This document shows positions 1 to 6,586 of a stretch of DNA of 12,985 nt, one piece after another. The stretch is from the NCBI GenBank assembly GCA_947465645.1, contig CANIBQ010000119.1, positions 1 through 12,985 on the forward strand, read 5' to 3'. The position numbers and the translations under genes were made by a program. This DNA is from Acidobacteriota bacterium (GTDB taxonomy: Bacteria; Acidobacteriota; Vicinamibacteria; Vicinamibacterales; UBA2999). Positions within the stretch are counted from its first letter, which is position 1. Each line of letters begins with the position of its first letter. Under the pieces are notes generated by a model that worked only from the letters and a program-made list of their open reading frames with translations, searched no databases and was not told the origin of the DNA.

Positions 1-2853
1 AGGGATGCGTCCGGGGCCGTGCTCCCCGGCGTGACCGTTGAAGTGTCGAGCCCGGCGCTGATCGAAAAGGTGCGGTCGGTTGTCACCGCAGGCACCGGCC
101 AGTACCGAATCGAGCTGCTGCCCCCCGGCGCGTACACGGTCACGTTCACGCTGCCCGGTTTCAGCACCGTGAAGCGCGAGGGCATCCAGTTGACGGGCAC
201 GTTCACCGCGACGATCGACACGGAACTCCGCGTCGGTGCCGTCGAGGAAACGATCACCGTCACCGGCGAGACGCCGATCGTGGACGTGCAGAGCGCCGCC
301 CAGCAGCGCGTCATCGACCGGGAGCTCATCGACAAACTGCCGACCGGCCGGTCGCCGTTCGCGCAACTCGCCCTGATCCCCGGCGTCGTCGTGGCCGCCG
401 CCAATCAGGATGTCGGAGGTGCAACGCAGCTCTCGGGGGCGATCTCGGTACAGGTCCACGGCACCACAGGCGCTTCCCAACTACTCCTGGAGAACGGCCT
501 GTCAACGGCAGCGCTCATTTCTCCGGCCAATTCCCAGATCACGTTCAACATGGCCGCGTCGCAGGAAGTCGCCGTCGACTATTCGGGCGGAGGCGCCGAA
601 AACAATGCCGGTGGCGTGAAGATGAACGTGATTCCGAGGGAAGGCGGCAACACCTACAACGGCGTCCTCTTCCTCAACGGCACGAGCGGGGGGCTCGCGG
701 GCAGCAATTTCACGCAGCGGCTGAAGGACGCCGGCCTGCGGACGCCCAACGAGATCAACAAGATGTACGACATCAATCCCGGGTTCGGCGGCCCCCTTCG
801 GCAGGACAAGGCCTGGTTCTATGCGTCTGGACGCCGCGCAATCTCCTCCAAGTGGATGGCCGACGAGTTCTACGACAGGAACGCCAACAACCCGAACGTC
901 TGGAGGTACGAGCCGGATCTCAGCAAACCCGTGTCGAACGACTCCGACGTCAATGACGGGCGCCTTCGTCTCACCTGGCAGGCCGCGCCGAAGGTGAAGC
1001 TCGGTGGGCTCTACGTCCAGCAGACCGCCCGCAACTGGCCGTCGATTCTCGATACGCAAGGATCAGTGCTGCCCGGCACGTCCACGTATGCGGCCGAGGC
1101 CGGACCGTACCACTACTTTCCCGTGGAACGGCAGGTGACGGCCGATGTGACCTCGCCCCTGACGAACCGGATGTTGATCGACGGCGCCGTCAAGAGCACG
1201 TTCGAGCGGGCCGTGCGCGATCCGCTTCCCGAGATGAACCCGGCGATGATCAACGTGCTGGAGCAGTCCACAGGACGTCAGTACCGGAATCGGGCGTCGT
1301 TCATCAATCGTCCGAGCACGGTCTATTTCTACCGGGCGGCCCTCTCGTATATCACCGGCGCTCACTCGTTCAAGGTGGGCCTCGGCGACATCGCCGGGCG
1401 AACCAACCAGCGCGACTGGGACCACAATCCCGTGAGCTACCGGTTCAACAACGGCGTGCCCAACCAGATCACGATGCGCGCCTTCCCGGTGGACTACGCC
1501 GTCGACGTGGACCACCAGTTCGGCGCGTTTGCCCAGGACCGGTGGACGATCCAGCGCCTCACGCTCAACGCGGGGCTGCGCTACGACTGGTTCAAGAACA
1601 GCTTCCCGGCGCAGGATGTCGGCCCCGCCATTCTCGCTCCGACCCGCAACGTCCAGTTCCAGGCGGCGGAGGGGCTCTCACTGCACGACCTCAATCCGAA
1701 GCTGAGCGCCGCCTATGACGTGGCCGGAGACGGGCGCACGGCGGTGAAGGTGAGCCTCAACCGCTACGTGGAGCCATACACGGTCTCGGGGCTCGCCGGC
1801 TCGCGCAACCCGATTCTGAGGCTCGCCAACACGACGACGCGGGCGTGGAACGATGCCAACGGCAACTACGTGCCGGATTGCAGCCTGCAGACCCTGGGCG
1901 CCAACGGCGAGTGCGGTGCCGCGGCGAGCCAGAACTTCGGGACGGCGGTGGCCGAAGGAAACTTCGACCTGGAGACGCAGGAAGGCTGGGGCAATCGTCT
2001 CTACAACTGGGAATTCACCGCTGGCGCGCAGCGCGAGATCATGCCACGGCTCTCGGCGGATTTCACATACTTCCGGCGCTGGTACGGCAACTTCACCGTG
2101 GTCGATAACCAGGCGGTGGCGGCCGCTGATTTCTCGCAGTTCAGCATCACGGCGCCGAGCGACCCACGGCTGGATGGTGGCGGCGGCCACGTCATCTCCG
2201 GGCTGTTCGACGTCAACCCGGCGAGATTCGGCCAGACTCGCAACATCACGACGTTTGCCAAGAACTTCGGAAACCAGGTGCAGATGTGGAACGGCGTGGC
2301 GCTGACGGCCAACGCGCGCCTGCAGAGCGGGCTCGTGCTCCAGGGAGGCGTCGATACGGGACGGCTGACGCTGGACACGTGCGAGATTCGCGCGGCGCTG
2401 CCGGAAAGCGCACCGCTCAACCCCTATTGCCACACCAACCAGCCGCAAACCCAGGTGAAGCTCCTCGGGTCGTACACCATTCCCCGTATCGAGCTGCAGG
2501 TGAGCAGCACATTCCAGAACATTCCCGGACCTGAGATTGCCGCCAACTTCACGGCGACCAACGCGATCGTCGCGCCGTCGCTCGGACGAAGCCTGGCCGG
2601 CAACACGGCGAACGTATCGGTCAACCTGGTTGAGCCCGGGACGATGTACGGCGAGCGGCTCAACCAGCTCGACGTCCGCCTGGCCCGGGTCGTACGACTC
2701 GGCCAGGCGAGGGCCACGTTCCAGCTAGATCTCTACAACGCGCTGAACGTCGACACGGTGACGGGGCTGAACAACGCGTATGCGACGTGGCAGCGTCCGC
2801 AGACGGTCATCCTGGCCCGCTTCGCCAAGCTGGGTCTGCAGCTGGACTTCTAA
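1..2853 (+). CDS. TonB-dependent receptor with carboxypeptidase-regulatory-like domain (TBDR1), 5' partial
   Basis: Outer-membrane receptor expected to import a ligand using TonB/ExbBD energy; the ligand cannot be told from sequence. The frame is open from base 1 (codons read RDASGAVLPGVTVEV), so the GTG at 19 is not a real start and the signal peptide lies upstream of the window. Order: the end of a beta-sandwich CarboxypepD_reg domain (nt 1-240, with GQYRIELLPPGAYTV), a plug domain (about nt 250-760, opening with EETITVTGETPIVD, then LPTGRSPFAQLALIPGV), then a beta-barrel to a terminal LQLDF with C-terminal Phe, usual for outer-membrane barrels. Two cysteine pairs lie in predicted loops (around nt 1879-1911 and 2380-2430) and may form disulfides. 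It is clearly more distant from the two receptors further right than they are from each other: the segment after the plug reads FGGPLRQDKAWFYASGRR rather than LGGP..RNKLFFFGSYEGLRE. No SusD-like partner is present. Function class is firm; the substrate is unknown. Confidence 0.93.
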   Translation, partial: RDASGAVLPGVTVEVSSPALIEKVRSVVTAGTGQYRIELLPPGAYTVTFTLPGFSTVKREGIQLTGTFTATIDTELRVGAVEETITVTGETPIVDVQSAAQQRVIDRELIDKLPTGRSPFAQLALIPGVVVAAANQDVGGATQLSGAISVQVHGTTGASQLLLENGLSTAALISPANSQITFNMAASQEVAVDYSGGGAENNAGGVKMNVIPREGGNTYNGVLFLNGTSGGLAGSNFTQRLKDAGLRTPNEINKMYDINPGFGGPLRQDKAWFYASGRRAISSKWMADEFYDRNANNPNVWRYEPDLSKPVSNDSDVNDGRLRLTWQAAPKVKLGGLYVQQTARNWPSILDTQGSVLPGTSTYAAEAGPYHYFPVERQVTADVTSPLTNRMLIDGAVKSTFERAVRDPLPEMNPAMINVLEQSTGRQYRNRASFINRPSTVYFYRAALSYITGAHSFKVGLGDIAGRTNQRDWDHNPVSYRFNNGVPNQITMRAFPVDYAVDVDHQFGAFAQDRWTIQRLTLNAGLRYDWFKNSFPAQDVGPAILAPTRNVQFQAAEGLSLHDLNPKLSAAYDVAGDGRTAVKVSLNRYVEPYTVSGLAGSRNPILRLANTTTRAWNDANGNYVPDCSLQTLGANGECGAAASQNFGTAVAEGNFDLETQEGWGNRLYNWEFTAGAQREIMPRLSADFTYFRRWYGNFTVVDNQAVAAADFSQFSITAPSDPRLDGGGGHVISGLFDVNPARFGQTRNITTFAKNFGNQVQMWNGVALTANARLQSGLVLQGGVDTGRLTLDTCEIRAALPESAPLNPYCHTNQPQTQVKLLGSYTIPRIELQVSSTFQNIPGPEIAANFTATNAIVAPSLGRSLAGNTANVSVNLVEPGTMYGERLNQLDVRLARVVRLGQARATFQLDLYNALNVDTVTGLNNAYATWQRPQTVILARFAKLGLQLDF

Positions 2854-2856
2854 GTG

Positions 2857-2923
2857 GTCGCGTGGCCTGAAGGCCACGCGCTACATACGTCGCCTGTAGC
2901 GCGCACCCTTCAGGGTGCGCGCC
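2857..2923. repeat. Pair of inverted REP-like palindromic units (BIME-like)
   Basis: Two 29-bp units in opposite orientation fill the gap between two convergent genes. Unit 1 (2857-2885) folds into CGCGTGGCCT/AGGCCACGCG with a GA centre (2859-2880). Unit 2 (2895-2923, reversed) folds into an 11-bp stem, GCGCGCACCCT/AGGGTGCGCGC, with a TC centre (2899-2922). The units match at 22 of 29 positions. Six of the seven differences are three compensated base pairs (TGG:CCA at 2863-2865/2874-2876 against CAC:GTG at 2904-2906/2915-2917). The outer ends, CGCGCTACA (2877-2885) and TGTAGCGCG (2895-2903), are also perfectly complementary, giving an alternative central hairpin. There is no T-run, so it is not a canonical intrinsic terminator, though it could halt or stabilise both converging transcripts. 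Confidence 0.85.
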
Positions 2924-2927
2924 GCGA

Positions 2928-4442
2928 TCACCGGCTCCCCGGCGTCGCGAGGTGCTGCCGGTAGAACGCAATCGTTCGAGGCCACGAATCGGCCGTGGCC
3001 TCGAAATTGTTTCCAAGATCCTGCATCCACAGGAATGAGTGCGTCGCGTGCGGGTAGGTGTGCCCCTCGTACGCCTTCCCGAGCTTCTTCATTTCCGCGC
3101 GCGTGGGCTCCACCGTCGAGAAAATCCGCACATCGTCTTCACCGTAGAAACCAAGGACCGGCGCGTTGATCTTTGCGAGCGCAGCCGCTGGCGGGGCAGC
3201 GCCGTAGTAGGTGACCGATGCGTTGTGCTCGGGAACCTCGGTGGCCAGCGTGAAGCTGTTGGTGCCGCCGCCGCAGAATCCGATGCTGCCGGTCCGGCCA
3301 TTGGACTGGGGCATCTTCGCGGCAAAGTCGCGCACAGCCTTGATCCTCGCCATGGTGCCGTCCCGGCCGAGCGTCTGCGTCGCACGCATCCGCTCGTCCA
3401 TGAAGCGGAAGGAATCGTAGTTGCCGCCGTTGGGACCAAGCCCCGACGAGAAGTCGATCGCAAGCCCGATGAAGCCCTCTTTCGCGAGTTGATCCGCGAC
3501 GCTGCGGATCCAGTCGCTCATGCCCGAGGCCCCGGCCAGCACGAGCACTGCGCCGGCCTTCTGCGTCCCGTCGGGATACACCACCCACGTGCGGACCTTG
3601 GCGTTGGTCCCGGGCACCGGCACGTCGATCCATTCGCTGCGGCGCGGTGTGGTGTTGGCGACCTTGTCGGCCATCACCCAGTTCGCGGGGAGATCGTCCG
3701 GTTTGTTGTTGAGCCCTGGCGCCTGCCGCGGCTGGCCCGGCGCGGTTCCGCGCCCGGTCTGGTCCTGCGCGGCGCCACGGCCGGCCTGGCCCCCCGCCGC
3801 CTGCCCCGCGGCTTCTGCGCGCATCTCCATCGCCACGTGATCCATGCCGGGGATCGGCGTGAACCGGTTCCCGGTCTCTTCCGACACCCGCTTCAGGGCG
3901 CTCGCCCATCCCTGATCGTTGAGCGCGAACGTCGCGACGTGCGCGCCGTTGACGGCCGCACTGATCCGGCCGTCGCGAACGTCCACGGTCGCGACGGTTC
4001 CATTGGCAGCCGCGATGCCTGACGCAAACTGGCGCACCCGTCTTCGCCGATCGGCTTCGGCGGGGTACACCGGGTCGTTGTCCGTCGCGATGCCGATGAA
4101 CCCTTCGCGCGACGCCTGAAACGCCATCGCCCGCGCAAAGTCGCTCATGCCCTCGCCCGTCGTCACGACCAGCACCGGCGCCTTCTCTGCCCGGTCGGGA
4201 TAGGACACGTAGGCGCGCAGCCGTGTGTCACCTGCGGCGACGTCGACGAACTCACTGTTGTGAACGGCGCCTTCCAGGAGCGTCCGGGTGTCGGACGGCG
4301 TCGGCAAGGCGAACGCCGAGGCGACGGCGCCGCCGTGGACAGCATGCATATCGATGTGGCTGGCGTGCTCGCCAAGAACCGTCCGGCCGCCGGCTGCCAA
4401 TGACGTGACGAAGAGGGCGATGGCAAGGATGCGTATCATCAT
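2928..4442 (-). CDS. Secreted dienelactone-hydrolase-family protein with partial internal duplication
   Basis: A 504-residue alpha/beta-hydrolase of the dienelactone hydrolase (DLH) family, about twice the usual ~240. A signal peptide (MMIRILAIALFVTSLAAGG) suggests export. The C-terminal half (about 268-500) is a full DLH domain: nucleophile Cys390 in GSIGFCGGG, Asp437 in YGEDDVRI and His468 in HATHSF give the expected Cys-Asp-His triad. Residues about 62-121 (SEFVDVAAGDTRLRAYVSYP...EGMSDFARAM...REGFIGIATD) repeat the start of that domain (SEWIDVPVPGTNAKVRTWVVYP...SGMSDWIRSV...KEGFIGLAID), but the first copy then diverges and has no nucleophile. A Gly/Ala/Gln-rich linker (about 210-245) joins the halves. 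The product probably hydrolyses an ester or lactone; the substrate is unknown. The ATG at 4440-4442 is followed directly by a second ATG, and neither has a convincing Shine-Dalgarno. It diverges from the CxxCH gene across 47 bp. Confidence 0.85.
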   Translation of the reverse strand: MMIRILAIALFVTSLAAGGRTVLGEHASHIDMHAVHGGAVASAFALPTPSDTRTLLEGAVHNSEFVDVAAGDTRLRAYVSYPDRAEKAPVLVVTTGEGMSDFARAMAFQASREGFIGIATDNDPVYPAEADRRRRVRQFASGIAAANGTVATVDVRDGRISAAVNGAHVATFALNDQGWASALKRVSEETGNRFTPIPGMDHVAMEMRAEAAGQAAGGQAGRGAAQDQTGRGTAPGQPRQAPGLNNKPDDLPANWVMADKVANTTPRRSEWIDVPVPGTNAKVRTWVVYPDGTQKAGAVLVLAGASGMSDWIRSVADQLAKEGFIGLAIDFSSGLGPNGGNYDSFRFMDERMRATQTLGRDGTMARIKAVRDFAAKMPQSNGRTGSIGFCGGGTNSFTLATEVPEHNASVTYYGAAPPAAALAKINAPVLGFYGEDDVRIFSTVEPTRAEMKKLGKAYEGHTYPHATHSFLWMQDLGNNFEATADSWPRTIAFYRQHLATPGSR

Positions 4443-4450
4443 GGCCGCAT

Positions 4451-4456
4451 AGTGTA
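4451..4456 (-). promoter_or_regulatory. Candidate -10 element for the dienelactone-hydrolase-like gene
   Basis: On the minus strand the hexamer TACACT ends 8 nt before the ATG at 4442; the overlapping TATACA (4453-4458) ends 10 nt before it. A transcript would start at or next to the start codon, which suits a leaderless mRNA and the missing Shine-Dalgarno. No good -35 is seen. The position where a -35 would lie (about 4474-4479) is the -10 of the opposing gene. Sequence-only inference. Confidence 0.35.
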
Positions 4457-4474
4457 TACCTGCAGCAGTTGCGC

Positions 4475-4480
4475 TATTAT
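4475..4480 (+). promoter_or_regulatory. Candidate -10 element for the CxxCH/PHM-like gene
   Basis: TATTAT ends 9 nt before the ATG at 4490 in otherwise GC-rich sequence. No Shine-Dalgarno lies between them (the bases are CTCGGCCGG), so a leaderless transcript is possible. The matching -35 position (about 4452-4457, GTGTAT) is poor and coincides with the candidate -10 of the divergent gene. Confidence 0.4.
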
Positions 4481-4489
4481 CTCGGCCGG

Positions 4490-5596
4490 ATGCGCGCGTC
4501 CCTTGCTGCGGTCCTCGCCGGCGCGGTCGTGCTGGCGGTGGCGTGGGCGCCGGTCAGGGCCGACGACCCGGTGTCAACCTCCGTCAGCTTCAACCGCGAA
4601 ATCATCCGCATCATCCAGCGCAAGTGCGAGCCGTGTCATGCGCCTGGCGGGCTTGCGATGTCGTTGTCCGACTATCGCGACGCCCGTGCCTGGGGCCGCG
4701 CCATCCGGGAGGAACTCGTCGCGCACCGGATGCCGCCGGCGATGGTGGCGCGGGGCTACGGCCGCTACGAAACCGACCCCAGCCTCAACGCGCGTGAGAT
4801 CGCGACGTTCCTGACGTGGCTCGATGGCGGGATGCCGCGCGGTGATGAGGCGGATCGACCTCCAGCGCTGGCCACCGACGCCGCGGGAGTCATCGGAGAA
4901 GGCGCCGGCATTCGCCTGCCGCTGCCGGCGCAGACCGTGGCGCCATCCGAGGATCTCGTCGTCCGGCGCGTGACGATCGATGCCGGCGCGGCGGCCGGCC
5001 GCGCGATCGCGCGCGTGCAGCTTCGGCCCGGCAATCGCCGCGCCCTCCGCGGCGCGATGGTATCCGCTGCGGCTGGCGCCGACGGGTCGCTGTGGTTAGG
5101 CGCGTGGCTGCCCTGGCAGCACGCGATCGTCCCGCCCTCGTCGTACGCGTTTCAGATTCCCGCCGGCGCGTCGCTCGTGGTCGATTTGTATTATCGGGGT
5201 GCCGACGTCGAGGTGACCGATCGCTCCGCCATCGAGCTCACATACGCGCCCGCCGCTGCCAGGGGCGCAATCAATGACGTCGTCATTGATGCGAGCGGCG
5301 CCGCTGGAAGCCGCATCAGGGGCACCGTCACCCTGTCGCAGCCGGCGACCGTATGGGCGATCCACCCGGCCCTCGATGCATCGGCGGCATCGATGGAGCT
5401 CCGCGCCGAACGTCCAGACAAGTCCTTCGAAGTCCTGCTGTGGATCCCTGAAGCCAGGGCCGACTGGCCGGTCGCACTCGTGCTGCAGGAGCCCGTCACC
5501 CTTCCAGCGGGCAGCAAGCTGTCACTGGTCGTCGAAACACGCGCCGGCGCGGGCGCCGCATCGCCGCCGCGAGTGACGCTGAGCGTGTTGCGGTAG
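4490..5596 (+). CDS. Secreted c-type cytochrome-like protein with degenerate PHM/dopamine-beta-monooxygenase-like C-terminal region
   Basis: 368 residues from ATG 4490, chosen over the in-frame TTG at 4469 because it starts a proper signal peptide (MRASLAAVLAGAVVLAVAWA, likely cut after PVRA24). Residues about 33-115 form a small c-heme domain: Cys46-x-x-Cys49-His50 (CEPCH) and Met81 in HRMPP as candidate distal ligand, of the kind seen in acidobacterial and planctomycete secreted proteins. Residues about 145-368 resemble the two-domain copper type II ascorbate-dependent monooxygenase fold: PGNRRALRGAMV, PAGASLVVDLYYRGAD..DRSAIELTY, and WAIHPALDAS..MELRAERPDKSFEVLLWIP..LPAGSKL. As I recall the family, the usual ligand motifs are HH after the first segment, HYH in the second and HMH in the third; here they read RG, YYR and PAL, so copper catalysis looks lost. 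A periplasmic electron-transfer or binding role is possible. It converges on the next gene with only 3 bp between the stops. Confidence 0.75.
   Translation: MRASLAAVLAGAVVLAVAWAPVRADDPVSTSVSFNREIIRIIQRKCEPCHAPGGLAMSLSDYRDARAWGRAIREELVAHRMPPAMVARGYGRYETDPSLNAREIATFLTWLDGGMPRGDEADRPPALATDAAGVIGEGAGIRLPLPAQTVAPSEDLVVRRVTIDAGAAAGRAIARVQLRPGNRRALRGAMVSAAAGADGSLWLGAWLPWQHAIVPPSSYAFQIPAGASLVVDLYYRGADVEVTDRSAIELTYAPAAARGAINDVVIDASGAAGSRIRGTVTLSQPATVWAIHPALDASAASMELRAERPDKSFEVLLWIPEARADWPVALVLQEPVTLPAGSKLSLVVETRAGAGAASPPRVTLSVLR
5270..5290. repeat. Perfect 21-bp intragenic palindrome
   Basis: ATCAATGACG (5270-5279), a central T, then CGTCATTGAT (5281-5290): a perfect 10-bp inverted repeat inside the PHM-like part of the CxxCH gene, encoding INDVVID. 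It is less GC-rich than its surroundings. It could be a dyad binding site or a chance result of the residues encoded. Confidence 0.6.
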
Positions 5597-5599
5597 GGG

Positions 5600-6553
5600 T
5601 TATCGACCCGCCGCAGGCGAGGCGACTGTCACGGTGAAATGCGTCGTCGAGACGACACCCTGGCGTTTGAGCTGGGTCCAGAGGCGGTAGCGTCCCGCCT
5701 TCGGAAGAAGCGCCTTGAAGGTCAGATCGGGCCCGCCGGCCGCGGTGTCGATTTGTTCCGGCAGCAGCTCCAGCGGATGCGCGTGGACGTACTCGAGCGT
5801 GTCTTCGCTCAGCACCAGCGTGTGACCGTACGCGGCCAGGTACGGCTCGAGATCCGTCACCGGGTGGCCGGTCTTCGCGTCGACGATGTGGTAGTAGAGC
5901 TTTTCGTCGCGACCCGCGACGAGGCCCTCTTCCGGAAGCGCCAGCGACACGGTCAACGAGCCGGTCGTCTTCTGAAGGGACACGTCGGACTGCAGATGCG
6001 CCCGCGCCGCTTCGAGATCGCCGGGCTCGCCGGCCACGAGCAGCTCCGGAATGACCTGCGGTGAACCGCCGACGGGCAGGAAGTCAGAGAAGAGCTTGTA
6101 GTGGCCAGGTTTCGGCACGGTGACGTCGATCGTCCACGACCCGTCCGGCTGCATCTCCGGGTGGACGTGGTCGTAGTACTCGAGATCGTGGCTGACGATG
6201 AACAGGTGGAACTGTTTTTCGTGGACGGTTGCGAAGCTGCGGACGGTGGCTCTGGTTTCGGGATGGCGGACGGTGAACGTCAGTCGGACCGGCCGTCCGG
6301 CCTCGACGGCGGTGGGCGTGGCCTGCATGCCCACCAGATATTCGCGGGAGTCGAGCGGGTCGCCGGGGACGAGCTTCATCCCGCAGCGCGGGCACGCGCC
6401 CTCCGCGGTGGCGGTGACGTCGGCGTGCATCGGGCAATAGAAAGTGCCCACGGCGGCGCCGGGGGTCTGGGCCAGGAGGGTGCGGTGGACAGAGACACCC
6501 GTCCACGCCAGTAACGCCACCACGAGGAAGACGACTTGACTCTTGCCCCGCAT
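5600..6553 (-). CDS. Secreted heavy-metal-binding-domain protein with two His repeats
   Basis: 317 residues from ATG 6551-6553. The N-terminus (MRGKSQVVFLVVALLAWTGVS) is a signal peptide or membrane anchor. Residues 38-64 form a small metal-binding domain, FYCPMHADV...GACPRCGMKLVP, with Cys40, His43, Cys54, Cys57 and Met59, as in the YHS-like segments found on copper and heavy-metal efflux proteins. Two beta-rich repeats follow. Repeat 1 holds His116-x12-His129-x-His131-Pro (HLFIVSHDLEYYDHVHP) and repeat 2 holds His244-x12-His257-x-His259-Pro (HTLVLSEDTLEYVHAHP). Each is followed by a strand pattern ending in PKxGxYxL. The matched spacing points to one metal site per repeat, probably copper, though this is inference. 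Likely periplasmic metal chaperone or sensor-like accessory protein; no enzyme motif seen. It diverges from TBDR2 across 33 bp, which may mean shared control, and converges on the CxxCH gene. Confidence 0.8.
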   Translation of the reverse strand: MRGKSQVVFLVVALLAWTGVSVHRTLLAQTPGAAVGTFYCPMHADVTATAEGACPRCGMKLVPGDPLDSREYLVGMQATPTAVEAGRPVRLTFTVRHPETRATVRSFATVHEKQFHLFIVSHDLEYYDHVHPEMQPDGSWTIDVTVPKPGHYKLFSDFLPVGGSPQVIPELLVAGEPGDLEAARAHLQSDVSLQKTTGSLTVSLALPEEGLVAGRDEKLYYHIVDAKTGHPVTDLEPYLAAYGHTLVLSEDTLEYVHAHPLELLPEQIDTAAGGPDLTFKALLPKAGRYRLWTQLKRQGVVSTTHFTVTVASPAAGR

Positions 6554-6568
6554 ACGCCCAGAGTATGC
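6550..6568 (-). promoter_or_regulatory. Candidate -10 and small inverted repeat over the start of the metal-binding-protein gene
   Basis: On the minus strand TACTCT (6565-6560) ends 6 nt before the ATG at 6553, with no Shine-Dalgarno, again suggesting a leaderless start. A 6-bp inverted repeat, GCATAC (6550-6555) and GTATGC (6563-6568), flanks this point and includes the start codon, so it could be a small operator. The repeat is short enough to be chance. Confidence 0.3.
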
Positions 6569-6576
6569 CGTACTTC

Positions 6577-6582
6577 AGGAGG
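6577..6582 (+). promoter_or_regulatory. Shine-Dalgarno of TBDR2, deciding its GTG start
   Basis: AGGAGG is a perfect anti-16S match 4 nt before GTG 6587. It fixes that codon as the start rather than the in-frame TTG at 6536, which lies inside the divergent gene. Most other gene starts in the window lack such a site. Confidence 0.85.
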
Positions 6583-6586
6583 ATAC

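Noticed and set aside
19..21. GTG at 19 as start of TBDR1
   Set aside because: The frame is open upstream to base 1 and encodes the normal RDASGA lead-in of the domain, so the gene is cut by the window edge.
3039..4022. Open frame of about 327 codons on + opposite the dienelactone-hydrolase-like gene
   Set aside because: Arg/Val/His-rich composition, no Shine-Dalgarno and no family resemblance; the minus-strand frame has a signal peptide and catalytic motifs.
2928..6553. A metabolic operon or gene cluster built from the three middle genes
   Set aside because: They lie on alternating strands, so cannot be co-transcribed, and their predicted roles do not form a recognisable pathway.
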